Part shown: positions 41,459 through 53,499 of the stretch, piece after piece
Numbering within the stretch: the first letter of the stretch is position 1
Layout: each line of letters starts with the position of its first letter
Source: Zasmidium citrigriseum
Lineage: Eukaryota; Ascomycota; Dothideomycetes; Mycosphaerellales; Mycosphaerellaceae
NCBI GenBank assembly: GCA_002786025.1
Contig: NHNW01000032.1
Location: 186,001-250,000, forward strand
Length of the DNA: 64,000 nt
Direction of reading: 5' to 3'
Made by a program: the position numbers and the translations under genes
Notes under the pieces: model-generated
What the model saw: only the letters and a program-made list of their open reading frames with translations
What the model was told of the DNA's origin: nothing
Database searches by the model: none

Positions 41459-41911
41459 ATGGACTCACTTACGGTTCCACCACCATCTTATGCTCTATAC
41501 CGCGACATTCGACGAGTCCCGCCCACGCTGCAGGGCTCTTCGGCATGGACCAACTTCACAACATTCAACACCGTCAACGGTATCGAGGTAGCAATCTCAG
41601 CCTACTTGCAACTTCTCAAGAAGGCGACATACGACTGCTGCGACGACATCTCCTGTACCTTCACTATCATCGAGCAAGGTCAGGAAGAGAAAGTGCTCGG
41701 CCATCTTCAAGCCACGGTGCTCAAGAAGAAGCCTTCAAAGAAGCCTGGCAAGAAAACGCGCTGGATCCGACGAATGCTGCGCCGCCCAAAAGACTACAAG
41801 GGCAACATGTCCGAGCACTCCGGGCTGGACGATGAGATGTCTGATTTCCAGAAAGTCTGTCAACTACTGTACGACAAACGAGGGACGCCAAAGGAGCAGA
41901 GCTGTCGATAG
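41459..41911 (+). pseudogene. GNAT-like paralogue truncated by the transposon block
   Basis: 150 codons remain. MSEHSGLDDEMSDFQKVCQL and LLYDKRGTPK align with LQHSGDDDEMGDFQKVLRIL and YQARTGRPK of the gene at 39067, so the N-terminal half is homologous. Homology stops about ten codons before the TAG at 41,909-41,911, and the whole acetyltransferase part is missing. The sequence immediately after is AT-rich and leads into RIP-mutated transposons. So an insertion or its associated rearrangement cut the gene. The retained part shows no RIP stop codons. The missing half might exist beyond the right edge of this window. Confidence 0.75.
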
Positions 41912-42225
41912 GATTCCGTATTCATGAATATTATTTAAGTATTCATGAAGAATATTCATGAATCTGAATTAATGTAATCTTTAAATTAACGTGATGTATC
42001 TTCAAATTATTTAATCTTAAACCAATTGCCTAGTAACTACTAAATCAATCGATCTATACTTAAGTAAATAAATCCCTTTAATATCTCGGGGAAGCGGGCA
42101 AATTGGCCGTAGTTACCGCTTTAGGAAAGCGTCTATTAATTGCTTAAACATTAAAGGGGATTTAATTAACCCGGGACTAGCCGCTCTTAGCGCCGTACTA
42201 GTAAAGTTAAATTCTAAAACCTTAG
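41912..42225. other. Transition zone between normal and RIP-mutated DNA
   Basis: AT-rich, with three copies of the palindrome TTCATGAA (41,921; 41,942; 41,955). CpA and TpG are still present up to about 42,160, then almost vanish. The left end of the repeat block must lie here, but I cannot see a terminal inverted repeat or target duplication. Confidence 0.5.
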
Positions 42226-42417
42226 CTATACTATTAGAAAGGATTTAAGCTATCTACTATACTAAACTATACTACTAACTAGCCTATCTACGCTATACTA
42301 TTTACGGATACTAATTCGTACCTATACTATTAGAAAGGATTTAAGCTATCTACTATACTAAACTATACTACTAACTAGCCTATCTACGCTATACTATTTA
42401 CGGATACTAATTCGTAC
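42226..42417. repeat. Two tandem copies of a 96-base unit
   Basis: 42,226-42,321 and 42,322-42,417 are essentially identical copies of a unit that begins CTATACTATTAGAAAGG and ends ACTAATTCGTAC. They lie upstream of the hAT transposase relic, where subterminal repeats of hAT elements are often found. Confidence 0.88.
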
Positions 42418-42589
42418 CTATTAGACTATCGAACGACCGAGTTTAGTACTAAACCGCCTACCTAGGAGCGCCCTAAGTTACTAATCTTCGAACCCGAATC
42501 CTAAGAAGCCCGCCTAGCCGATTCTTAACTCTCGTAACCCTCTTAGTTATAGTTATAGTCTACTACGTCCTCTATTACTATATATAGGT

Positions 42590-43744
42590 AGCCTAAGTAT
42601 ATTAAAGCGAAGAAGAAATATTTCTAACGAGCCTACGATATCTAGAGCTATACCTATAAGCTAAAGGGTATAGAGCTTAAGAAGGATCGCTTTAGGTATA
42701 TATACTAGTATTATAATTAAATAAGGAGCTTAATATCGAAGAAGCTATACGACTATTAGATAGCGACCCTTCGTTAAGCTCGTACTTACCTTAAGAGCGT
42801 CTATAGTATTATATCTATTAAGGATAAGACTAAGAAAGTAAAGTAGTAGAAGTAGTCTATTAAGGTAGTCTTTAATAAGTAGTAACGCCGTAAGTAGCTT
42901 AATATCGACTTAAAGGCAATCCTTTAAGAAGCTACCGATAAACGTATAGTTACGAGAGCCCTTCTTCGCCTTATCTTACGCCGTAATCTATCTTACTTAA
43001 TCGTCGAATAGCCTAAGTTTTACGCCTTCGTTACCTCTATTAATCTAGAAGCGGCTTTAATACTAGATAAGTTATATACTACGATACCTCGTCGATTACG
43101 ATCTATATAGTAATATTAGTACTACTTAATTAAATAATATCTACGACTAGCTCGCTCCCTAATCTACTTTATAACTAATATATAGACTACTCCGAAAGGC
43201 TACCGCCGTAAATATATCGCTATTAATACCTACTTTATTAATTTAAGAGGCTAGCTCTAGAAGGTACTATTTGTATTCCGTAACCTTAAAGCTAGGTACG
43301 GAGGTATTACTTATATAGAGGTAATTTATAGGGTTATTAAGGACTATAAGATTAAGAAGAAGCTTAAAGCCGTTATAGCCGATAACGCCTCCTTAATAGA
43401 TAATACCTACTCTTAGCTTAAGACTCTACTAAAGGAGGACGATATTACTTAGTCTACTAGCGACAATCGCCTCTACTACTACGGCTACGTACTAAATATT
43501 ATATAGGGGGTATTCCTTAAAGCTAAGAATTAAGAGGTAGTTATATACGCTTAAGAGCTAGCGTTATAATAGTAGTAGCTACTAGATAAGGTAATCTAAG
43601 AGCTATCGGTATCTAAGGATAAGAGTAAAGGGTAGTAGGTAATTAAGCCTATAAGGAAGCTTAGAGACTTTACTATCGCCCTAGGAAATTACGCCCTAGG
43701 TAATACCTTTAAGGAGTTTACTAGTAGTAAGTATAAGGGGACCG
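42590..43744 (+). mobile_element. hAT-family transposase relic, RIP-inactivated and truncated
   Basis: In one plus-strand frame, interrupted only by TAG/TAA at places where CAG, CAA or TGG would fit, the order of blocks follows fungal hAT transposases: FYAFVTSINLEAALILDKL, RLARSLIYFITNI then TTPKGYRRKYIAI, FRNLKARYGG, the signature ADNASLIDN near 43,378-43,404, and LYYYGYVLNII. Catalysis by hAT transposases needs a later C-terminal part, which is absent: homology stops near 43,740 where an LTR-like sequence starts. The terminal inverted repeats are not recognised. The copy is dead. Confidence 0.75.
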
Positions 43745-43914
43745 TAATAATAGGGTTAGGCGTAAATAGTTTAATATTCGACGAGGTATCTAAGAGGAGC
43801 GTAAGGAGAGGGAGCTAGATAAAGGACCGCTAAGCCTAGGCGTTAGCGGGACGGCCCGAGCCGAAGTTACGTAACTAGGCGTAACTTAGGCGTTAAGGTT
43901 AGCCCGTAATACTA
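43745..43914 (-). repeat. Probable LTR of the minus-strand chromodomain Gypsy element
   Basis: On the minus strand, an AAAGGGGGGGG polypurine tract (43,915-43,925) is followed by TAGTATTACGGGC and, about 170 bases on, by CCTATTATTA. With RIP changing TG to TA and CA to TA, this fits an LTR with TG...CA ends directly after its tract. The left edge is approximate. It sits where the hAT homology stops, so the element probably inserted into the hAT copy. Confidence 0.5.
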
Positions 43915-44408
43915 CCCCCCCCTTTAAAGGCGACGTAGTCCTCTATAGTCGATATCTATAGCCTTAAGCTATAACTATTACGCGCGTAAAGGCGATATTA
44001 TCTTTAACGTTATTACCGTCTATATTAAATATCGTTAGTACGAGCGATAGATCCTACTATCCTAGCGGGTAAGTAATATAGCTAGTACTAGCGGCGGTGT
44101 TACTAGCGTCTACTCTAAAGTTACTAATAGATAATCTAGCGCTAAGAGCGTTAGGGACTAAGCGACGTTTATAGTTCTACGTACTAGACTATCGGTTAGC
44201 GGCGCGAAGTAAAGCCGCTAACGTAGTAGGCTTAGACGGCTTAGTCGAGACTAGCTTATAGGCTATCTAGTCTAGTAGAGGCTAGAAGTTTACTAGTATA
44301 GGCTTCTATAGGTAGTTATAATAGAAATTAGTAATAGTAGTAGGCGTATTAGTAATAACTACGGTAGCGGGCTCCTATATCGCTTTACTATCTAGATATC
44401 CTTTCTAT
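43915..44408 (-). mobile_element. 3' part of the chromodomain Ty3/Gypsy element (left fragment)
   Basis: Minus-strand sequence between the inner element and the polypurine tract at 43,915-43,925. It would encode the end of pol after the chromodomain and the short 3' untranslated part. It continues the fragment at 60,234-64,000, from which it is separated by the 15.8 kb insertion. Individual domains are not recognisable here. Confidence 0.55.
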
Positions 44409-44764
44409 TATAGGCTAGCTAGCTAGCTTCTATAGAAACTGCCGCGGCTACTAGCGCCTACCTTTAACTTCCGAGCTACGAGTACTATTATTATTATTAC
44501 GATACCTACTTTATATATACGACTAGCTTCTTATATATTATACGACATAGATAGATATAGTAAAATCCTATATACTAAACTTCTTCTCTTCTTTTATAGC
44601 TTCCTCCGGAAGTACCTCTATATATACGAATACCTCCGTATATCCGAAATTACTAATAGAGCTATATTATACCCTCTACTAAGATCTATCGCCTATAACC
44701 CCTCTTAGGCTCTATTACCTACTTAGCGCGTATAGATAGGTTAGTCTATAGGCGCCGGGTTATA
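44409..44764 (+). repeat. 5' LTR of the inner 15.8 kb retrotransposon
   Basis: 356 bases, collinear without indels with 59,878-60,233 and differing at only a handful of positions by eye. Ends read TATAGG and GTTATA, as expected if TGTA...TACA were changed by RIP. The flanks CTAT (44,405-44,408) and CTAT (60,234-60,237) are a likely target duplication; identity extends to CTATTA if the edge is moved. Confidence 0.9.
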
Positions 44765-46129
44765 TTTTTAGTAGTTAGTACGAGGGTAGAAGATATACCC
44801 GTCTTCTTCTAACTTCTAACCTTCGAGTATTCGATAATACACTCTCGCGGAATAGTACTCCGATAGATTCGACATAAGTAAGAGTATTTATAAGAGTAAC
44901 GCTAGCGTAGCTATATTAAGGAAAGATATAAGAATATAAGAAATACGAGATATACGATATTTAGTATATAGGAGCTTTAGTACGAATAACCTAGTAATAC
45001 GGAATAGTAGATATAATAGTTTAGCTATAGAAATAGGCTCGAGTCTATAGTTAGTTAAACGAAATAGGCATAAACGGAATACTAGAGATTATATTATTAG
45101 ATAGACGTATCTAATAGGCGAAGCTCGAATATACGAATATACGAATCCTAGGAACGACTAGAATTCGGAAGGGTAATATTATACTTTACTACTCGGCGGA
45201 AGTAGGTATAGCGGAAACCCTAATAACTACTTCTCGCGAATACGATAACTACCCTCGGTAATACGCTCTCCTTTATTAAAATTAGATACTATCTACGGAT
45301 AGCCGAGATTACGCCCCGACTTAACTACCTTTAGACTATTAAGATTCGAAACCGCTATAGGATAAGGTATTTAGAAGAGTCGTTCTAGGTAGGAGCTTAG
45401 AAAGGGGTAACTACTCGCGAGGCTATAATCCCTAGAATAAGGTTTATCTCTCTAGATCGAAGCCGCTAACTAAATCGTAGCTGCCTAATATAGTAACGGC
45501 TATTAGGCCTATACGTATAGGAAGGACGTATTAATATACAACCTTACCCCTAGACCTCGCTAAGAAGAACTACTATTAATTAGTACTTTATACTTCTAGT
45601 AATAGCGAACTTATTACTAGTACTATACCCGTACTATAACCGGCACTACCCTTATATATTACTTTGTACTACACCTACCTATATCCTTACTTTTCGTTAT
45701 ATATTTGCTATTTAAACTATTTGATTTATATCTATTTATCTATATCTATACCCTATTACTATACTCGGCTTAAGGCTATATCTTATTATTACCTAAGTTG
45801 TAAAACCCTTACAAAAACATTACTCCTGTCTGTTTTAATTAATAAGGACGCTTTCGTATCTAATTTGTACCCCTCGTATTACTAAATAGGTAGCAAATCT
45901 TTACCTCTTAATTTTATACCCCGTAGGGTACGAAAAGGCTATACTAGGATTCCGGACTCTACGCCCTAGGATTACCTACTATCTACTACATACTTTACTC
46001 GGGGAAGTAGTTTAAGTAGATTAAAGTTACCTCTTATAAGTAGCTCGCTACTATAAGAGTCTAGGTCGGGAGAAGAGTCTCCTATTAATTAACCTTTAAG
46101 ATAGGAAGATCCTAACGCTAACCCTAAGT
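44765..46129 (+). other. Leader region of the inner retrotransposon
   Basis: No coding signal recognised. It contains a low-RIP island (45,664-45,885) and the first palindrome (45,911). A primer-binding site should follow the LTR at 44,765, but the sequence (TTTTAGTAGTTAGTACGAGG) does not match a tRNA I know, perhaps because of RIP. Confidence 0.45.
45911..45935. repeat. Element palindrome, copy 1
   Basis: ATTTTATACCCC-GTA-GGGTACGAAA: arms of about 11 bases with one or two mismatches. It lies upstream of the gag frame. Confidence 0.75.
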
Positions 46130-47060
46130 TTCGTAACTTACTAGTAGACCTTAGCCCTTCTAAGCTAAAGATATCTACTACTAATAGATCTTCTAGCTCC
46201 GAAGAAGTTAAGACTCCTAGCTTAGAATAGTTACTAACCCGAGTAAGTATAAGTACTACTTCTAAAGTTCCCGGCCCTCGCCCTTTACTCCTTACCCGTA
46301 GAAGATCTTATCGTTCCTAGATAGCTACTCCTACTACTAACGCTAATACTAATAATAGTACTAGCGGAGGAAATAGCTAGGCTACTAGATCTTCCGCTAC
46401 CCTAACTTAGTAAGCTAACCCTTAGGCTATTATTTAGCAACTAGCTTTAGTTCTTCCTAACTTACGGCCTAAGATACCTATACTAGGTTCTAGCGAGAAT
46501 CCTCTCTTCGATAGGAAGAATATCTCTACCTTTATTAATCGTTTCGATAACTTAATTACTAAGTATAACCCTAACTTAACCGATACTAAGAAGTTGTCTC
46601 GCTTCCGACTAAACACTAACCTACTAACTCGCCCGCGTATTACTCGAGTTCTAGGGTACGAAGATAGAGACTATAAGAAGTTCCGTATCGAGGTTACTCG
46701 CGAGTTTACCTAGACTAATACCTTTATACTCCTTAGAACCCGCTAGTACCTAGAATAACTTACTAGTACTAATCGCTCTATAGGGGACGACTTGTCTAGT
46801 TACTACCGCTAGTTTATTACCGTAAGCGAGAAGATTAAAAAGGTAGATATAGAAGACAATTCCCGTACCTAACTATTCCTCTAAGGACTCCCTAATTAGT
46901 TATAGCGAAAGCTATATTAGAAGTTTAACCTATACCCCTTACGCGAGTATAGCTTCCGAGAATTCGACAAGATCTTCGACGAAGCTATACGCCTAATCGA
47001 AGGGAATAAAGGGTATAACCTTGCCTAGAAGGAGACGACTATATAAATAAGGACTTTGTA
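46130..47060 (+). pseudogene. gag of the inner retrotransposon (decayed)
   Basis: In one frame with TAG/TAA interruptions, the sequence resembles Ty3/Gypsy gag: FDRKNISTFINRFDNLITKY, KKLSRFRLNTNLPTR, YEDRDYKKFRIEVTREF, and FREFDKIFDEAIRLIEGNKG. Gag forms the virus-like particle in the cytoplasm. The N-terminal 100 codons are Ser/Thr/Asn-rich. Start codon not placeable, since any ATG is a RIP target (TpG). Confidence 0.7.
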
Positions 47061-48530
47061 GAAGTCTATCGAAGATAGATAGCCTATATTAGATATTAGC
47101 TTATCTTATATTTCGAATATTACTCCGGCTTCTTATAATACTAAGATTAGCTTACTTACTAATCGACTTTATCGTATAGAAATCGCTATAATATAACGCT
47201 AGTACCTAAGTAGAGTAATACTACTTAACCCTTAAGCTACGGACTAGATAAGGAATATCTCTAGTAGGTATAATACTAGCGTTTTTACTATATAGTAGAG
47301 GAAAGCTCCCTTAATAGGCCCTACTATAGCCGATAAGTACTAGAACTATAGTAAGCCTAGTTATACTAGCGCTATCTACGAGATATTTAAGATATTCCTT
47401 AATACTAGCTACTACTACCTACTAGACAATAAGTAGTACTTAAGACCGAAGGGTAGCTATAACCCGAAGTCTATAACTTAGCGATAGGATAGAACTAAGC
47501 CGAAGTTATATAGTATACTACTAGCTATTCGAATAGAATAGCCTACCGAGAAGATCGCCTTTACGGGAACTAACGCTAATAAGTTCCTAGCTAAATAGAG
47601 AAGTAATAATAGCTCTATTACTAGGACCTCTACTTTAAGTTCTATAGCGCTACCTACGTTATTGTTAGTAAAGGTCTACTTCGCTAGAGTTAGAAAGTCT
47701 AAGGAACTATACGATCCTACTTTCTAGTATATCTAACGCTCTAAGATTATCGAAGAAGCTACGGATACCTTCGACTAGTATAAATATAGATCCTTCTATA
47801 TTACCTCTAAATACTTACTAGATAGAAATTACTACTCTAATACTACTACCCGCTCGTAGGAGAAGATAAATCCTACTCCGAAGACACGATTCGCCCCTAC
47901 TAGTATCCTTAAGAACAAAGAGCGTAAGTAATCCTTAGTAGCTAAGACTCGATAGCTCCGAGCTAATAATACCCCTATCGCTAACCTTCCCGAGTCCTAA
48001 GATTAACTTTATAGGACGGATCTTTAGCCTAGAGTTAAGGATATAACTAAGGATTCTTAAATATAGACTTAGACTATAGACTAGAACCGCTCCTAGCGAG
48101 ACGAGTCTATAACGGATAGGGGTAACGATAAGTTTAAGGATACTATACCTCTTAACGCGCTAGTTACTACCCGCCGAGGAGAGCCTAAGAGTAAAGTATT
48201 TCTATATTACGTCCGCGCCTATAGTAGTAGGAATAATAAGCTATTCTAGAGTAAGTAGGTAATAAATACTCCTCTTAATGTTACCGTCGGCGATATAATA
48301 ACCTATAACGCTACCTTTGTAAAGTACTAGTTATAAAGGATCCTTAATAACTCCGAGTTTATAGACGAGCTTAAGAAGTATAGGGAGATACTATAGACGA
48401 GCGCTATAGTATAGGTTAATTTACCTAACTAGCGTATATCTATAGCTATTTAACTTCCGTAAGAAGACATAAGATTCTCTAGACCACCCGAGGCTAGCGA
48501 GCTATATAAAGATAGCGCGAAAATTAATCT
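47061..48530 (+). other. Region between gag and protease
   Basis: A single decayed frame seems to continue through most of this region, consistent with the gag C-terminus and linker of a gag-pol polyprotein. No zinc knuckle (CCHC) can be confirmed. Confidence 0.4.
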
Positions 48531-48539
48531 TTCTAGTAT

Positions 48540-49000
48540 TACTATAGATTTAGTCTTAGCTCCTAGCCCCTAGGTAATAGCTATAGTTAGCTATATCGAG
48601 TATATAGTTCGCGCTTTAATTAACGAAGGATCTAAGGGTTATATTATAAGCTATAAATTAGCTTCCTAGCTCGGGCTTCCTATTATAGGTAATATAAACA
48701 TTAATATAAGTAGCGCTAGCGGACCTTACTAATTTAGTAGTATTACCCGCGCCCTAAAGATTATAGTATACGGTATTACCTTCTTCTAGGATTTCTTAGT
48801 CTCGGTTTCCCCGTCTATACTATTTATCCTAGGACGACTATAGTACTAAAAGGTCCGACTAACTAGCGTTAACTATAATAATAGTATATAGGAGGGAACT
48901 ATTACCGATAGGCGAGGGAACTCTATTTACTTTACGGGAATTTAAGCTACTATAACTAGGTATAAGCGAATAGATAATATCCTTCGTAGTCCTAGGCTAG
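48540..49000 (+). pseudogene. Retroviral-type aspartic protease domain (decayed)
   Basis: Blocks LINEGSKGYIISYKLASQLG, FLVSVSPSILFILGR and VRLTSVNYNNSIQEGTI follow the layout of Ty3/Gypsy proteases. The expected catalytic triplet DSG/DEG reads NEG here, as RIP on a GA-ending TpG context would give. The domain would process the polyprotein. Confidence 0.55.
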
Positions 49001-49164
49001 CCCTAAAATTATAGGGAATTCGCTATCTACGCCGACTTCCCCTATTATAGTAGGGGTATACGTAATCTTCTAAAGGAATTTAATAGATCTAGACGATATA
49101 GATAGATTAAAAGATCCTTTAAAGGGCTCGCGCCCCGAGATCCGCGGAGATAGTAAGCTATTTA

Positions 49165-49191
49165 GATTTTATATCCTATAGGGTACGAAAT
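49165..49191. repeat. Element palindrome, copy 2
   Basis: ATTTTATATCC-TAT-AGGGTACGAAAT. It lies between the protease and reverse transcriptase parts of the decayed polyprotein. Confidence 0.7.
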
Positions 49192-49959
49192 TAGATATTA
49201 CTATTTATACTCTAGGAGCGACTTCTTTACGTCTATCGCCTTCTATATCCGCGTTCGCGGTATTTAAAAGGAGGAGGGAAGTTAAAAATTCTTACCCTAA
49301 CGTTACTACTACTACCGAATTACTACCTAATATCGCTAAGGCTAGATTTCTCTATATTAAAGACTAAGACGACGATAATATCGAGGGTATTCTCCTCGCC
49401 GTAACTATTAATAAAGCGGCTCGAAGATTAAGGAGATAGGCTTATATACGCCCGCCTATTAGTATAACTACCGATATATATACTATATATAAACGGAAAG
49501 CGGAGAAAGTCCGCCCTATCGAGGAAGATAGTTCGAGGACTAATAGCTCGAAACCCGGCGGATCTCTTACCTAGCGTAACGATTACCTAGCTTATAAAGC
49601 GATACTTCCCCTAGGAACTAGTAAGTTTAATAGGAAATACCTAATTAAGAAGTTTTCTAATATTCCTAAAGGAAGCTAGCTAACCTAGGAACGTCTAGAT
49701 ACTATCGAGATCGGTATAGACTTACTCCCTCTAGAACTAGAAATAATCTACGAGATACTCTATAATAGAGAAGCTACTATAGCCTATAGCTTTAAGTATC
49801 TAGGACGAATTCGGGAAGAGGTAATTAGGCTATAATATATCCGGACGATACTATATACGCTATAGTAATATCCGCCCTTCCGTTTAAATCTATTACTTCG
49901 GTCTATAGTTAAAGGTATAATTCGTAAAAGGCTTAAAGCGTAGACAATCGAATCTAGCT

Positions 49960-50700
49960 ACTCGAGCTATCGGAATCCCTACTTCCTAGTTAGGAAGAAG
50001 TCTACTAGGCTAGAGAGGACCTATCGTCTTATTAATACTACTATTAAGATTAATAAGGTTACTATTTAGGATACTAACTTACCCCCTAATACTAATAGCT
50101 TCTTAGAAGATTTTACTAGATATAAGATAGCAAGCTTAATCGATATCTTCTCCGGATATAACTAAGTTACTCTATATAAATCCTATAGAGATATTACGGC
50201 CTTCGATATACCGCTCGGATTATTCCGATAGACTACTCTCCTATAGGGAGCTACGAATTTAGTCGCCTAGTTTATAAGAGCTATTACCTAGGTGTTAATA
50301 GCCTATATATCCTACTAAGCTTAGCCCTTCTTAGACGATATCGGCGTTAAAGGTCCGAAGATAGATTATAATAGGGAATATATCGAGCCTAGCTTACGGA
50401 GATTCGTTATAGAATATATTATAGCTATCGATAAAGTCCTTACGGATCTAGAATATACTAGTTATACTATAGCTAGGAAGAAGCTCTAACTTCTCTATAA
50501 GAAGGTTAAGATTATAGGCTATATAACTAATAAGTTTAGTCGCTACCCTAATATAGTACGAGTACGAAAGATACTAGAATAGCCTACCCCTACCTACTAA
50601 AAGGATATTAGGATCTAGATAGGACTAGTTATATACTTCCGGATCTAGGTACCTAAACTAGCTATTCGGGGAAAGCTACTCTTCTAGCTCCTACGGAAGG
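49960..50700 (+). pseudogene. Reverse transcriptase domain of the inner retrotransposon (decayed)
   Basis: Ty3/Gypsy RT blocks in order: NPYFLVRKKS, TYRLINTTIKINKVTI, LIDIFSGYNQVTL, IPLGLFRQ-type with LLQGATNLVAQF (the Q positions are TAG), and FLDDIG (FLDD at 50,328-50,339). The catalytic Asp-Asp is intact because GACGAT offers RIP no CpA or TpG. RT copies the element RNA in the cytoplasm. Several TAG/TAA codons interrupt the frame. Confidence 0.85.
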
Positions 50701-50769
50701 ATATAGAGTTTGTCTAGGAATAGAAGTATTAGGATACTAAGGATACTATTACCTATCTCCTTATCGAAG

Positions 50770-51200
50770 CTCTAGCTTTAAAGTTAATCGACTACTCTAA
50801 GGAAGGGGGAGGTATCGTACTTATAGTCGATACTTCTAGCGAAGGTTTTAGAGTAGTCCTTATATAATACGATCCGAAGAACTCTAAAGTTCGATATCCT
50901 ATTCGGTTCGAATCTAGCCTTTTTAGTCCTCCTAAGTAGAAGTATAATACTAGGAAACGCGAATACCTTAGGGTACTAAAAGCATTACGAAAGCTAAAGC
51001 TATAGCTATTTAGTATCTACTTTATCTTAGAAGTAGATACTAATACGCTAATGTATTAGCTTAATAAGGCTTTATCGGATCTACCGAATATAGCTATTAC
51101 TAGATAGATCGCTTAGATTCGGCTATTTACCTTTAAAGTTCGATATATACCTAGAACTAAGTATTCTACCCCTAATAGCCTATCTCGGAAGCTAGCGATA
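50770..51200 (+). pseudogene. RNase H domain of the inner retrotransposon (decayed)
   Basis: LIVDTSSEGFRVVLI (first acidic strand and following turn), YNTRKREYLRVLKALRKLK (TRERELLALVxALRKWR-type block) and VDTNTLMYQL are the typical Ty3/Gypsy RNase H motifs. It follows the RT in the same frame. Confidence 0.75.
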
Positions 51201-51409
51201 GATTAAGATTATAAGGAGCTAGTAGAGGAGGAGGATATTAAAGCTATAATCGACGATAACTTCTATCTCGTATACCTAGTATAGCGAACTAATCCCCCTT
51301 AGGAGGATACTAGTATTCTTAATTACCCGGAATATTATAACGAGACCTCCTAGTAACTAGCCTAGATTACTACTAAGCGCCGCCGCCCTCGGGGAATAAT
51401 ACGCTAAAG

Positions 51410-52800
51410 ATATCGTATACTAGTATTATAGTCGAGGAAGTTTATAGTTTAAGGCGGGGTCTTATTCCGATACCCTTATAAATATACTCTATTATAGCGT
51501 ATTATAGACTAGCCTTATATATAGGACTAGATCTTATATTCTTTCTACGAAAAGAATAGCTATCGGAGTACCGACATTATATTCGATATAATTTAGCGAC
51601 GGTACTAGTAGGAAGGACTATACCTATCTTACTTAAAGCATTTTAAATCCTACGGCCTATATAACTACCGGAATAGATATCCTCGCCTAGCTAAACTCCG
51701 CCCGACTATATAGAACTTTGTTAGCGAGAGATAGGCTATAGATCCCGTCTATATCGATACCTATAGGTATCTACTTATAGTAAGGGAGGTACTTAGTAGA
51801 TAGATTAAAGTTAAGTATATTAACTACTCGTCGAAGAAAGTAACTGCCTAGATTATCGCTAACTAGTTATATACTAACGTCTTCTACTAGTATAGTACTC
51901 CCCTCGAAATTATTCTCGATAATATAAAGTAGTATACTAGGGAGGTAGCTCGCCTACTTACTAGCCTAGGTATTAAGAGAGTCCGTATTTCTCTATATAA
52001 TCCCTATTCGAATGCCTAAGTTAAAGTTAGATATCGCCCTTTACTAGATACTCTTACTAAGCTTACTAATAGTACCCTAACTAGATAGAGAAAATAGGTT
52101 CCTGCTATCGCCTAGGTAGATCGAACGATAACTAATAGCTAGACTAGCTAGTCTCCCTATACTATTATATTCGGGTATAAGGCTATACTACCTATCGAAG
52201 TAGAATACTCTACTACTACTATACGAGATTAGGGTATAGTTCGTAATCGCGGAACACTTCTATAGTATCGCGCTAAATAACTTTAACGTATAGAAGGATC
52301 GCTTAAAGAACTTTAGGCTCGTTAAAAGCGAATAAAGGCTACTACTAAGTAGTACTACGATAGCCGTAATAATATTAGCTTCGAGGAAAACTTAGCCTAG
52401 CGACACGGTTCTTATATATCGCGCTAAAGACAAGTATAATAAGTCTAATAAGTTATTATTCCGCTAGAAGGGCCCCTTTCGTATTAGGGAAAGAGATATA
52501 ACTGGTTTCTCTAAACTAGAGCGACTATACTCCTATCTATTAGAAGAACTAGATAGTACCGAGATAGATAGAACCTTTACCTACTATCTTCTTAAGAAGG
52601 TAGTCTACCTATTCTATACGTTAGGGGATAATACCGATATTACTATCCCTAAGGTAGCTAAAGCCGATTAGCCGCGATTATTTAAAGCTAAAGACGAGAT
52701 CGAACTAGACGATAATAATCTTAAGGAAGAAGACCTATAGTTTACTAAGCTAGGTATCGCTTATCCGTAGTTAAGTCTCCCGCGGCTAAGCTCTAAAGAA
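51410..52800 (+). pseudogene. Integrase of the inner retrotransposon (decayed)
   Basis: LEIILDNIKQYTREVARLL, LTSLGIKRVRISLYNPYSNA and YTIIFGYKAILPIEVEY form the integrase core region (second Asp and the Glu-block helix) and the GKY/R-like C-terminal part. An N-terminal zinc-binding HHCC can only be guessed near 51,540-51,660. After about 52,230 the frame probably holds the C-terminal domain, to about 52,800. Confidence 0.75.
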
Positions 52801-53164
52801 AGGGAAGGGTACTAAAGGTACGACTAACTAGCGGGTTAAATTTTACTAAACTACTATAGTAATAACGATATCTTAATAACCGCGACTAACGCTACCGCCC
52901 GCTCTACCGCTATATAAGAAGGATTGTTTTCTCTCTTTCTAACTTTAACTAAAGGATTAACCTCGAAAGCTTTAACTACTAGTACGCCGGCGATTAAAGT
53001 ATATTACTACTAGCTTTAGAGGAAAATATATTAGTATCTAGTATATATTACTATCGACATATTAACGTACCTTCCTTATAACGATACTACGACTAATCGC
53101 GACTTCCTATCTATGTAATATAGCCGAGAAAGCGATACCTATACCTAGAATTATAGCCTTTAGT

Positions 53165-53195
53165 ATTTTATACCCCGCGGGGGTACGAAATTATT
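53165..53195. repeat. Element palindrome, copy 3
   Basis: ATTTTATACCCC-GCG-GGGGTACGAAAT, the copy with the longest GC stem. It lies between the integrase frame and the first extra frame. Confidence 0.78.
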
Positions 53196-53499
53196 ACCGC
53201 CTAATAAGTATCGAATTCCCGACTACTATAGAAGAGTAGACACCTAGGCGTATCTAAACCTAGCTCTAATATAAATCTAACTAGGATAGAGGTAAATAGA
53301 GGGGTAGGTATTAGCTAAAGATTATTAGATACTATAACTTCCTCTTCGGGTATAGCGCGTAACTAGCGCTAACGATATACTATATACGGGCTCGCCGTTA
53401 CCTTTCGATAATACTACGGAGTAACGACTCGGACTTTTAAAGCGACGTCGCCGCCTCGCGCTTAACTTTCCTTGCTAAACTAACCCCTAATAATATAGC

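Noticed and set aside
45664..45885. 73-codon open frame rich in Tyr and Leu
   Set aside because: Low complexity; open only because this stretch escaped RIP, and no homology is recognisable.
46434..46616. 60-codon minus-strand frame inside the gag relic
   Set aside because: Antisense to a recognisable gag frame, so a shadow.
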